A stretch of 64,000 nucleotides of DNA, from positions 28,129,867 through 28,193,866 of the forward strand of contig CM034315.1 of assembly GCA_019925795.1 (NCBI GenBank). The letters run 5' to 3'. Under the pieces are notes generated by a model. It did no database searches and was not told the origin of the DNA. It saw only the letters and a list, made by a program, of their open reading frames with translations. The stretch comes from Dendrobium chrysotoxum (taxonomy: Eukaryota > Streptophyta > Magnoliopsida > Asparagales > Orchidaceae). Each line of letters starts with the position of its first letter. Within the stretch, counting starts at the first letter, position 1. The translations under genes and the position numbers were made by a program. Of the stretch, positions 36,433 to 46,806 are shown piece by piece.

Positions 36433-37054
36433 CTACTCTTTTGAGGATGATTTTTTATCTTTATAAGGATCTCCCAAATCCTTTCCATTCCTAAGTTGAA
36501 TATTATTACATTTGTCTTCCAATTTCTTATCCCTAAAATAAGATAATTTATCATAGAATTTACTATTAATCATACTCGCAAGCTTCCCTAATTGGCTCTC
36601 AATATTTGTAAGTGCTACAACTTGACTAAGTAATTTAATTCCCAATTGACTCACTACCTCATCTAAAGGTATCTTTCTATCTCCAAACAAATTCTTCTGA
36701 TTAAAACCTGGTGGGTAACGTTATAACACTTAGATGTTAGGAACTCTGTCGCTCGATCATCTAGGTTTTAGTATAGGTTATTTAGGATTATTCTAATTTT
36801 CTCCTTGATTTGATTGGCCTACATTCCTCTGATTATTACCACCAACATTTTTATTAGACCAACTAAAGTTAGGGTGGTTCCTCCAACTTGAATTGTAAGT
36901 GTTGGAATAGAAATTATTTTATATTCCAATTAAATCTCATTCTCAATCTCTTGAGCACTACTCTCACCAACATAATTAAAATCACACTCTTCCAATTGCA
37001 TTAATTATCTGGATCTTGAACTAACTCCAAAATTATCCTCTGAAAGTACGAGAT
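36433..37054 (-). pseudogene. Athila-1 gag, C-terminal part
   Basis: The open frame 36690-36433 reads IESQLGKLASMINSKFYDKL, then LRNGKDLG, the usual gag/protease junction of Athila elements. Upstream (about 36905-36840) is TYNSSWRNHPNFSWSN, the conserved Athila gag motif with a W-R-N-H-P-N-F core. Gag is cut at 37054 by the minus-strand Sirevirus-like fragment and continues from about 38976. Confidence 0.75.
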
Positions 37055-38975
37055 GTGCTAAGAGGGGGGGTGAATTGGTATTTTAAAAAATTCAACCCTA
37101 AATAAGAGTTCTACTTTTTTTTGTATTTTTAAAGGATAACTCAACGAATAACGTGCGGAAGCAAGTACAACGATCACAACGACGATATTGGTAATTCAAT
37201 TGTAACTTTCATAATACAAGATTCGTATTATGATTTTTCACCAAGCAATTTAACATACTAATTAAGAGCATGAAAAGTAAAGTACAGTAAAATTGAAAAA
37301 GCACACCAGAGATTTTTATAGTGGTTCGGTCACTTGACCTATGTCCACTCCTCGGAGTCCTCTACTCCGGGATTTGCACTAGTAAAGTTGACTCTCCTTT
37401 TGCTCCCACAGTAAGGCGGAGAAGCCTTTACAATACTCACTTTCACCTCCCTCGGTGCGGCGGAATACCAAACGCTATGTCACCCTCCTGGTGATGGCAG
37501 CGGACCTTCTGCTTTTTCTCCCTCCTGGAGATGGCAGAGTACCTTGGCGATGTTGGTCTTGAAGTGACTCTTCCCTCTAGAACTTTCCCGAGACTCCCCA
37601 AAGCCACAAGAGGAGCAAAGCATGCAGCTAGCTTGGAGCCACCGTGTGATCCCCTCACACTACTTCTCCCTTACGCTCAAACTCACCTTCACCTTCCTCT
37701 CGCAAGCCTTGGATCTCTCCGTGGAAAAACTTCTCCTTCACGAATCTCCTTCTTCTCTCAAAGCCTCTCACAGCAAGAGGATAGACCAACAACAACCTAT
37801 AAAAAATTTTATGTTGTTTTTATATCAGGCTTCAGAAAACCCTAAAAGTTTCAACTTTTGTGTTTCTGTTCGTACAGTACGATATATAATCGTACAGTAC
37901 GATCAATTCAAGTATAGCTCCGTCCAGTACGATCACAGACGAACAGTTGTCGAAGTTTATACATATCATACTGTACGATATGTATATCATACAGTACGAT
38001 AATGTTGATTCGTACTGTTCATACAGGACGATTCGTGGGACAATCCTTGGGATGAAAGAATTCGTCTCTGCCAGTTGTCCAGCACTCCTCTAGTTGTACA
38101 GTATGATTAGTTTATTTTAGGATATCGTCCTGTATGATATGAATATTGTCCAGGACGAATAGAACAAAAAAGCTTGGTTTCATCTGGTACGATCGATGGG
38201 ACGACTGAAATCATCTCTGTTAGTCGTCCAGCACTCCACTAAACGTACAGTATGATTAGTTCATTTTAGGATAACATCCTGTACGATACGAATATCGTCC
38301 AGGATGAACAGAACAAAAAACCTTGGTTTTGTCTGGTACAATCGAAGGGATGAATGTAATCGTCTCTGTCTATCGTACTGTACGATATATCATCGTACAG
38401 TACGATCGACATTAATTAACAAACCAACATTTATTTCCTGATTACGGGAGATAATTTTGGTAAGTATTTAATTAATCATACAGTACGATCAGTTCAAATT
38501 TAGGAACTTACCAAACTTATTCTGGCGGCTAGGGTTTTTTAGTTGAACCTTATCGTACAGTACGATAAGTATCGTACAGTATAATTAGATTACAAATTTA
38601 ATCATCTAAAAAATAGCCGTTAGCCTCAGTATTATTAATTAATCATACAGTATAATTTTAATTCATACAGTACGATATTCTTAAAAAAAATTTAAACATT
38701 TAAAACAAATCTCCCCCTGTGTGTGTGCATGGTTGCTCCTTTCACATACATGCTACTGTGGCAGACTCAAGAAAATAAAAATAAAGAAATAAAAATTACA
38801 GACTTTTCAACATCCTATTCTACCCAGTTTGAGTCTCCAGTAACCTTGAGCAGTGTGCATCTGACCTAAAATGTTAGTGCTCATATACAAGGATAAGCAT
38901 TTGTAATCTAGAGGAAGTCCATATGGATTCAGTAAGTATTAGTTGTCACCATCAAAATTAAGTGCTCGGGATCCT
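37055..38975 (-). mobile_element. Minus-strand Sirevirus-like LTR with PPT and a short internal piece
   Basis: An LTR of about 1.65 kb (37055-38707) in inverse orientation. Its plus-strand start TGTGCTAAGAGGGGGG corresponds to the LTR 3' end. The block at 37320-37440 is the reverse complement of the copia LTR block at 17260-17390, and 37440-37560 has minisatellite-like units. Bases 37860-38690 are packed with TCGTACAGTACGA palindromes. The complement of GGGGGAGAT lies at 38709-38717 directly beyond the LTR start, so this is a 3' LTR with PPT plus perhaps 260 bp of internal DNA, not a clean solo LTR. The right boundary (about 38975) is estimated from where Athila gag homology resumes. Open frames at 37531-38002 are non-coding LTR artefacts. 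Confidence 0.7.
37860..38690. repeat. Dense GTAC-palindrome array in the copia LTR fragment
   Basis: TCGTACAGTACGA / ATCGTACTGTACGAT and one- or two-base variants recur many times. Examples are 37868-37910 (two perfect copies), about 37970-38010, 38375-38410 (two copies head to head) and 38550-38585. Each copy is a near-perfect inverted repeat with a one-base or CAG/CTG centre. Related words occur in the other copia LTRs at 16495-16760 and 25628-26090, and after pol at 22468-22860. Confidence 0.85.
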
Positions 38976-39736
38976 GGATTTCAACATCCTCTTTTTTAGA
39001 AATAATGCGAGTAGTTCAAACAGATAAGGCATCTAAGATATAAACTCCAGCTGCTCCCTTAGGATTCACCCTATTAGAAGGGCACTAAAAATTATTAGTT
39101 ATCATCTCTTCTATTAATGTATAAGCCTTATCAAAAGGTTTTGACATTAATGTTCCTATAACTACTGCATCAATAATTGACCTAAGGGATTCTACAAATC
39201 CATAATAAAAAGTCTGAATAACCAATCAATATGGTAAAGCAAGATGAGGGCGCTTTCTAAGAATCTCCTTAAATATTTTCCATCTTTCATAGATTGTCTT
39301 CCTTTCAATCTTGATAAAAGAAGTAATATCATTCCTAAGTTTGATAGTTTTTTATGGTGGGAAATACTAGCTATGAATTTATGTGCCAAGTCATTTAAAG
39401 TGGTTATAGATCCTAGGGTTAAGTAATTCAGTCACATATTAGCTTTCTCCCTTAAAGAAAATGAAAACAGATGATGTTTAATAGCATCATCGCTGACACC
39501 ATATACTTGAATGATACGCAAATTTCTAAGAACCTAGTTACGTATAGGTTGGGATCATCAATAAGAGTTCCTCCAAATTAAAAATTTTGAACCATTTGGA
39601 TAATGACATATTTCACCTCAAATGTATTAGGCTTTATAGTTTGTCTATTAATACTCTGATGAATTGTATCTACTACAAGATTAACATACTCCCTAAGGGG
39701 TCTAGGATGGTCTTGACCTTGAATTGGTACAGCCAT
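38976..39736 (-). pseudogene. Athila-1 gag, N-terminal part
   Basis: Starts at ATG 39736 (MAVPIQGQDHPRPLREYVN), which resembles the gag N-terminus of Athila-type elements, followed by a FGGTLIDDPNLYVTRFLEI-like block at about 39620-39570. Further on, in another frame, are capsid motifs near 39290-39130 (LRKRPHLALPYWLVIQTFYYG, SIIDAVVIGTLMSKPFDKAY). Bases 39120-38976 are a weakly conserved linker. Several stops and frameshifts. Homologous regions are seen in the Athila copies at 43461-44312 and 56892-56280. Confidence 0.75.
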
Positions 39737-40005
39737 ACCTAAATCTATAGCCTTTTTGGAATTTTTTTATTTTTATAAGGGACCTCTAAATCTCTAAGTC
39801 AAATAATAAAGGTTCCTTACTAAATTTACTATGCGTGCCACAATAATATAAAAAGTAAATAACATAAACTTAAATAACAACAACTAAATTTTTTTTTTAA
39901 TTTTTAAACAAAACAACAGGCAAGATACATGATATAGAATACAAGGAGGACTAAATATATAACTATTTTAAAAATATATATAAATTTGTAAATATACACA
40001 TTACT

Positions 40006-40023
40006 TCCACATAAATAATGCCA
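40006..40023 (-). other. Athila-1 primer binding site (tRNA-Asp type, decayed)
   Basis: The minus strand reads TGGCATTATTTATGTGGAAG just inside the LTR edge at 40030. It aligns with the Athila tRNA-Asp primer site (TGGCGCCGTTGCCGGGGA) only loosely, but occupies the same place, after a ...ATCAAGTTTT spacer, as the better preserved site at 61012-61029. Confidence 0.6.
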
Positions 40024-40029
40024 AAAACT

Positions 40030-40049
40030 TGATGTGTGTTATTTTTGTG

Positions 40050-40083
<34 letters not shown>

Positions 40084-40174
40084 GCTTGTCATGCCTACTA
40101 TATATGTTATGGGTTAAAATATGCTTAGGTTTTCTTTGATATGAATTCCCTACTAATTATGCTAATGCACTTAT
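40030..40174 (-). repeat. Athila-1 5' LTR, first part, with a 30-G run
   Basis: Begins TGATGTG beside the primer site. It matches the start of the 3' LTR at 14341-14456 (shared words ATATGTTATGGGTTAAAATATGC and TTTGATATGAATTC). It is interrupted at 40174 by the start of another Athila LTR (TGATTGGTGGGGC) and resumes at 62637. A 30-base G homopolymer lies at 40053-40082. Confidence 0.75.
40053..40082 (+). repeat. 30-base poly-G run
   Basis: Thirty consecutive G within an otherwise AT-rich LTR. The aligned 3' LTR position (about 14367-14376) has only GTGTGGGG. Either a homopolymer expansion or a sequencing/assembly artefact. Confidence 0.9.
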
Positions 40175-41665
40175 TGATTGGTGGGGCTTTTTTTTTTTTT
40201 GAGAAAGCAAATCATTTGTAATTACTAAAAAATGATTATTACAAACTACTACCCTTCATAACTAGATTCCTCCTTTAACAAAGTAGAAAACAGAGGAGGA
40301 ATCTAATTTGAAAACAAATCATCCCAACAAAAATTTGCTTAAGTTTTCTTTGACATGCAAGATTTAAATATGATTATGTTTTCTTTGATTTATTAGTTAC
40401 TAAAGTGCACTTAAAAATACATACGTATACATGTTGAATCAAGTAATAAAGTGATGAAGTAGAGTGTCAAACCCACAAGCTGAAAGAGTTATGCTTACTT
40501 GTAATAGAACTACTACTATTCACTCTAATTTTATAAGTTAGCCTACCAAAATAAAAATGATGTTTTTGAGTTCCTACCACTAAATAAAAATAAGTAAATT
40601 TGTTAATATAATTTTAACAAAATATTTTGGATTGATATGTATTTTATTTTTCCTATTGATACTACTAATTTTAGATGTGGATCAGAGCATATACATCCCT
40701 AGATCTCAATTGAGCTTGCGGGGGTAAAAAAGATATTTACTGGCCTCCTATAGTTTTAATATCTTCATTGAGCCTAGAATGCTTAAACATCTTATGTTTG
40801 GGCATGCCAACATTCTATCTTAATACTCCAGATTCTTGCATTCCTCCATCGAGGCTATATATTACCCTGAGTTTTAACAACACATATGGACATTATATGC
40901 ATTAAATGAAGAATGAGATATATTAAAAATATCAATAAATTCTTCAAAGTATAAGTGTCTACATTAATGCTTAATAAGCTCTTTAAATCATTAATCCAAA
41001 ATAAGAGATCTAGCTATACATAAGAAGAATTAACAAGCAAACTTATTTTTATTATATTTATAGAAGAATCAAAGTACAGGGGAAGTAGTAGAATTTTATC
41101 ACTAGGAAGGATCAAAGTTGATTCTCTACACTCCTTCCGCAACTTATAGAGTTTCTTATATAAATAAAGGCTAAACTATCCTAGAGATTATATTTAGAAC
41201 TTTTCTAGCCTCCCTTAAATTTTACTCTAAGAGGTTACTAGAGAAGTATTATAGAGATGTACTAAATTTTTCTCAAGTGACTAAACTCTTCTACAAACAG
41301 AATTGAACATCAAGTTATAGGAAAACATAAAAATGAACTTAAGCACCATGATGCTTGACAAGGTGGAGTCGTGGCACTTAAAAGTTGACCTAGCACCTTG
41401 GCACTAATAGGTTTGCTCCACTATGATGCTTGATGATATGGAATGTTTACTAATTAAATAGATGCATCCTTTTGCTATGTCGATTGTGGCTCTAAGAAGT
41501 TACAACTGATACACCATAATGCTCCAGAAATCTAAGCACTATAGAGTCCGTGTGGAGTTTCTGATGTTGAGGCATTTGAATTATAACACTGCAGCATTCA
41601 TTTTCATAAGAACTAGTGCTACCAAGCTAAATGTTCAACGTAATAGTGCTATTAATGCAATGACA
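40175..41665 (-). repeat. Athila-3 LTR-a, left part
   Basis: Starts TGATTGGTGGGGC (LTR-b: TGATGTGGTGGGGC). Collinear with 50172-51500 and 61036-62380, for example the shared AATGATGTTTTTGAGTTCCT block at about 40557 and about 61298. A LINE tail of about 145 bp is inserted near its start. Cut at 41665 by the plus-strand Athila-2; continues at 49634. Confidence 0.8.
40188..40330 (-). mobile_element. Extremely 5'-truncated LINE tail
   Basis: A 13-T run at 40188-40200 is the poly(A) tail of a minus-strand insertion. Upstream of it on the minus strand the sequence reads IPPLFSTLLKEES, the C-terminus of LINE ORF2 (compare IPPSFYQLLKEE at the end of LINE-2, about 32000-32030), then a short 3' untranslated region. 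This is a dead-on-arrival LINE copy of only about 145 bp. The left boundary is clear; the right one is approximate. Confidence 0.7.
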
Positions 41666-43241
41666 TGATAAGTACAAATATATACTATTTTATGTGTTTT
41701 ATTTTCTATAAAAATGTGTCATTTGAGCTATTTTTATGTAGGAAAAACTAAAAAAATGATTAAAATTCTAAGGAGCCCACAACACCACAGTATTTTATGA
41801 AACAACACTGCAGCGCCACATTCAATACCATTGAGACTCCACAAATTGAATATTGTGGTGCCGAGTTCTTTGTTTGCAAGTGCTGTGGTGGCAACTTAGC
41901 TAGTAACACAACATTACCAACACCATAATGTCAAAAAGTTAGTTTTATAGCGCCAGATTCTCTATTTTTAAATGCTGCAGTGCCTCAATTTCTCTTGCCT
42001 TTATTCCATTTTTGCTACTTGGACACCGCTGCACTCTTATGTCTACAATGACATGGTGTTATAATTATAACGTCCAATGCCACGATCTCTCAATGAAAGA
42101 TGTGATTGTTCACTAAATAACTGATCCACATTAGTGAGTGCCACAACAATGTAAATGCTTCAATGCTGATGGACTAGTTCACTTTAAGGGTGCTGCAGTG
42201 CCATTATTTCAAGCATCATAGTGCCAGATATCTTTTATAAATAGTTGTGTTGTTATGTTTATAAAGGAGTTCAATCACTTGTATAAAATTGAGTAGTTAT
42301 AAGAGTACTTCTTTAGTTCCCTCCCCAAGTTAAATCTAAGGGAGGCTGGGGAAGTATAAAATAGAATCATTTAGAATTTTTAGTCAGTATTTTCTCAAAA
42401 TAACTCTGTAAGTTAAGGGAGAAATAGTATAGAGGAGATACTTAGATCCTTCTTGGTGATATCACTCTCTTATATTTTCATTCTTCCACGAGTTTAATGA
42501 AAATGGGTTTGCTTGTTATTCATCTTATGTCTAGCTAATTCTCTTATTTTAGATTAATGATATAAAATGCATGTTGAGTACTAATGAAGACTCTCATGCT
42601 TTAAATATTAAAATATATTTTAAATATTATCCTACTTTTTATTTAATACACGTAGTGACCATATATGTAGTTAAAATTTTGTATAATGTATTGCCTCGAT
42701 AGAGGAATGTAAGAATAACCCAGAGTATTGAGATAGGATGTTTGCATGCCTACACATAGGATGTAAAATATTCTAGGTTCTTAAGAAGATATTATAGTAA
42801 TAGGAGGTCAGCATATATCCTTTTTACCTCTATAAGCTCTACAAAGATTTTGGGATGTATATGCTTTGAATCACATTACTAAAAAGATTCTAATTAGGAA
42901 AAATATTCTATTTAAATTTATCAATCCAAAATACTTTAATTAAATATTATATTCAATATTTTACTTTTTTTGTGAAAGAATCTCCAAAAATTATTATTTA
43001 CATTTTAGTAAGATAATTGTTGTAATTAGAGTAAATAATAAAAGTTTATAACAATTAAGCATACTTCATCGTGGGTTCAACACTATACTTTATCACTTTA
43101 TTATTTTATTTGGTACATATACTTGCGTATATTAAGTAGAGTTTTGTTATTTGTATATTAATAAAAACTTAAGCATTATTTAGGGGTGATAAAGCCTTGG
43201 ATATTTATATAATTCAAAAGTTTACTCCATAACCCCCATCA
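41666..43241 (+). repeat. Athila-2 5' LTR
   Basis: Starts TGATAAGTACAAAT and ends ACCCCCATCA, followed six bases later by the primer site. Collinear with 48052-49633 (for example the TTCTAAGGAGCCCA block at 41769 and 48150, and the TCTTATGTCT block near 42520 and 48918). It is the reverse complement of the neighbouring minus-strand LTR-a, so 40175-43241 forms a head-to-head LTR pair. Confidence 0.8.
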
Positions 43242-43247
43242 CATTTT

Positions 43248-43265
43248 TGGTGCAATTGTTAGGGA
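43248..43265 (+). other. Athila-2 primer binding site (tRNA-Asp type)
   Basis: TGGTGCAATTGTTAGGGA after an LTR end and a CATTTT spacer. It differs from the canonical plant tRNA-Asp site TGGCGCCGTTGCCGGGGA at several bases, mostly C/G to T/A changes as expected for decayed methylated DNA. Confidence 0.8.
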
Positions 43266-43460
43266 AGTATTTTACTTTTGTAATTTTAATCATATTTTTG
43301 AATTAATTTAATTATTAGACCTACATGTATCTTTTTTTTTTCATTTTAATTTATTTACTGATTGTTTATTCATGGTTTCATGCTTTATAGACATAGAAAG
43401 GAATCTTTACTGTTTAACACTGAAATAGAAAGAACACTTTAAAAAATTTATAAAACTAAA

Positions 43461-44740
43461 ATGATTATAAATGTGGTAGAACCTGTATTAGATCAAGATC
43501 ATTCTACACATCTTAACGATTATAACAACCATTTACTAGATAAAATTCATCAAAGCATTAATAAACGTCTGATCCAAGCAAATAATATTGAATTAAAATC
43601 TGTTATAATTCAAATGGTTCAAAATGCTGAGTTTGGAGGAACTCTTGTTGAGGATCCCAATTTATACTTAGCCAGTTTCTTAAAAATTGATACAATATTT
43701 TAGTGTAATGGTATTAATTATGATGCTATTAGACTTAGATTGTTTTCATTTTTCAAGAGATAAAGCTAAAATATGGTTGAATTCTTTACTCCCTGGCTCT
43801 ATTAATACTTGAAATGAGTTGTCTTATGAGTTTCTTGATAAGTATTTTCCACCTTCAAAGACTACTAAACTTAGAAATGATATCACTTATTTTACCTAGT
43901 TTTAAGGAGAATTGATTTATGAGAGTTGGGAGAGTTTACTAAAGTGCTTAGGAAATGCCCTCACCATGCATTACCTAATTGGTTGGATATTCAAATATTT
44001 TAAAATGGATTAGTAAGATCTCTTAAAGAAATCATAGATGCTGTAGTTGGAGGATCATTAATGTCTAAGCCATTTGAGAAAATATATAAACTAATTGAGA
44101 AAATGACTAATAATAATTTTTTGTGTCTTATTGATAGGTTAAATCCTAAGAGAGTAGTAGGGCTATATGAATATGATGCTTTGTCAATTTTGTTTGCCCA
44201 AGTTGTAGCAATTTCTAAAAAGTTGAACACAATAGGAGAAAATGTAGAATTCAGAACTGAATTATTTATGCAATTGGAAGATCAAAAGTTAATTAAAAAA
44301 AGTAATATGTAAGGGATTAAAAATATTAATTTGATTTGAAGATAAAATAATCCCTACTCTAGTACATATAATCTAGGTTGGAGGAACCATCATAATTTTA
44401 ATTGATCAAATAATATTGCTGGGAACAATCAATGGAATTCTAATCAAAATAATCAAGGAGTAAATTGGAACAATCATCAACAACCTGCTTTTAATCCTGG
44501 ACTTACATATCCTCCAAGATTTATTTAAATTAATCATTTTAGAATTAAAAAATAACTATTTGAAGATGTAGTGATGCAGTTTGAAACTCAATTACAAAAT
44601 CAATTTGCTTCAACTAAAAATTTAAAAACCCAATTAATTATAATTTCAATCAATGGTAGACCTTTTGGATCATTGCCAAGCAATGCTGAAGTTAACCCAA
44701 AAGAAAAAAGAAAAAGATCTAAGTGATTATCATTTGAAGA
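43461..44740 (+). pseudogene. Athila-2 gag remnant
   Basis: Capsid protein of an Athila-type Ty3 element. ATG 43461 opens MIINVVEPVLDQDHSTHLND. The conserved block FGGTLVEDPNLYLASFL follows, with a stop at 43701 and a frameshift near 43752. Then come AKIWLNSLLPGSINT, EFLDKYFPPSKTTKLRND and, back in the first frame at 44061-44312, MSKPFEKIYKLIEKMTNNNF. The C-terminal motifs YNLGWRNHHNFNWSN (about 44365-44410) and INGRPFGSLPSNAEVNPKE (about 44650-44705) are present. The order matches Athila gag throughout. Sequence beyond 44740 is no longer gag. Confidence 0.82.
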
Positions 44741-45587
44741 TTGGCAATGTATCTGAGGCAAATTGATAAATCTTGGCAAGTCTGGCTAAAGACTATAAAC
44801 TAAGCGCAACCCAAATTTATGTTTAGTGTGACATGTTATTTGTTTTAATTTTCATGAATCATGCTGCATATATTGCTATTTTTGTCAAATATTACATTTT
44901 ATTTTGTTTTGATAATTAAAGTTATGATCTAAATGTAATAAAAAAGAAATGAGCACAAATTTAACTGAGCGCCACCACATTGAATGATTTAAAGCCATAG
45001 TGCTAACCTCCCAAGCTCCTTAATTTTAAAAATAAGCACCGCAACACTAAAAACTTCAGGAAATTCTAATTTTAAAAAAGATTTACTTGGTAAATTATCA
45101 CTGCGGTGCTAATTATTTGAGCGCTGTAGCACTTAGTTATTTAAGTCAAAAAGCATGATTATGCCAAGTTAAAAAGTAGTTGTATGATCATATCATTAAT
45201 TATAAAACTTTGGTAAGCACCACAATGCTGGTATCTGACACCGCGACATCATTGTACTTTCATTATTATTTCATTAATAGTGTCATGATGGTTACTAACA
45301 CAAACACCACTACATTTACACATGTCAAATGCCCTAGCATTAGCCAATTCCAAAGCTACACTACAATTTTTGAAAACCAACACCACTGCACCACATGGCC
45401 TGGACTGCTAAAGTGCTTTTTAGTTTGACCATTTTGTCATTTTGTTCAAAGATTGAGTGACGTGGTGCCATTTCCTACAGCACTGCAGTCCTATATAGAG
45501 TTATAAAATGGGGGGTTACTTTTTGTATTTTATTCATAGAATATCCATTCCTTCAAAGTCTTCTACTTTCTATTCATCTCAAGCTTG
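44741..45587 (+). other. Athila-2 post-pol spacer
   Basis: No gene. The deletion junction of gag to post-integrase sequence lies at about 44740-44770. From 44990 to 45490 the DNA carries the GTGC/GCAC-type word iterations otherwise typical of the Athila LTRs (GCACCGCAACACT, GCGCTGTAGCACT, GACGTGGTGCCA). These may belong to a leader of the downstream ORF. Confidence 0.55.
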
Positions 45588-46287
45588 ATGGCCCCTAAGA
45601 TGTTTGGGAAGAAGAAGGCTCCCTCTTCTTATGATAAGAGCTGATTCATTTATGTTGATGTCGAATTCAGATTTGCTGAATTAGTTATGAACAAATAGTT
45701 GATTCTTGAGAGGGGTTTTAGAATCCTAGCCACCAAATCGTACAAATCATTGCCAGTAGGCTTTGGGAGCATTTTTGTGAAGATCCTTTTGTTGTAATTA
45801 TAAATATGGTTAAAGAATTTTTTAAAATGGAAAGGAGGCCATGGATAATAAATGTTATATTAGGGGTAAGTGGGTCCCTTTCAATTTTATGGCAATAAAC
45901 AAAATTTATAAAGTTAGGGACTTTGATAAATACACTATTTTTATTAGGACACCTATAAATCCACAAGATATCATGAATATTCTTTATGGACCTAGTAGTG
46001 GAGAAAAGTTGGAAAAAGACAGAATAAAATTATTAATTTCCCTACCACCTACATTACCCAAACATATAAGGCATGGCACTATTTCATCTCAGCCCATTTA
46101 TTGCTAAGTAGAAATATTAGTGAAGTTATCTGTGATTATGCCCTATTAAATTATGCTATTCAAATGAGATATTCCATTTATTTAGGGAAGCTTATTTTCT
46201 CCTCTCTCATATATATCATTAGGGGTACCACCTTTTTGGGTTAGGGCACCCTTCTCTAGTTTATGATTTATGTGTTATAGTGGGTGT

Positions 46288-46318
<31 letters not shown>

Positions 46319-46806
46319 GATCAAACCTAAGATAAATTATGCCCCATTATAGCCCTTACAAAAAGAAAAATTTTGGGCTTCAAGCAAAATGAGGGGGAGG
46401 AGAAAGAAGGAGACATTAGTGAGCATAGAGTGCTTAGGAGGCCTAATAGTAGCAATAGCAGGAGGAGTACTAAAACTCCTAAGACTTTGGGAGACTAAGT
46501 ACCTGAACTTAGAGGGAAGATGACAAAGCTAAAAAACTTTGTGAGGAATCAAAAGATTAGCAGTTTGAGATGAGGATGAGGATGGCCCATATTATGGATC
46601 ATCAGGAAAATCACTATAGATACACTACTAACTTTAATGATGCACTTATAGGAATGCTCAGAAATATTCTTTTTATGGAGCATCCTGATCAACTTCAATT
46701 TCCATATGCACCATCTTATGATCCTTTTATTTGGTAGTCTGGTGAGAGTCGACATGATGATAATGATGATGATGAGGAGGAGGAAGATGGAAATACAACT
46801 AGTTAG
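45588..46806 (+). pseudogene. Athila-2 downstream ORF remnant (plant transposon-protein type)
   Basis: ATG 45588 opens MAPKMFGKKKAPSSYDKS with a stop soon after. The LILERGF motif is near 45700. Then, at 45841-46107 in another frame, come NKCYIRGKWVPFNFMAINKI and MNILYGPSSGEKLEKDR, and near 46115-46160 ISEVICDYALLNYAIQM. This order matches the extra ORF downstream of pol in Athila-type elements, annotated in plants as 'putative plant transposon protein' (formerly called env-like). The C-terminal part (about 46560-46806) holds MRMAHIMDHQENHYRY-like sequence, PYAPSYDPFIW and an acidic tail DDNDDDDEEEEDG before a TAG. A 29-G run interrupts it at 46289-46317. Function of this ORF in the family is not established. 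I see no membrane segment. Confidence 0.6.
46289..46317 (+). repeat. 29-base poly-G run
   Basis: Twenty-nine consecutive G inside the downstream ORF remnant, preceded by GGGTGTA. Nearly the same length as the run at 40053-40082. Confidence 0.9.

Noticed and set aside
37531..38002. Plus-strand frames of 104 and 126 codons
   Set aside because: They lie inside the inverse copia LTR fragment and end in translated palindrome repeats.
37860..38690. CRISPR-like or satellite array
   Set aside because: Repeat spacing is irregular, repeats are degenerate palindromes inside an LTR, and this is a plant nuclear sequence.
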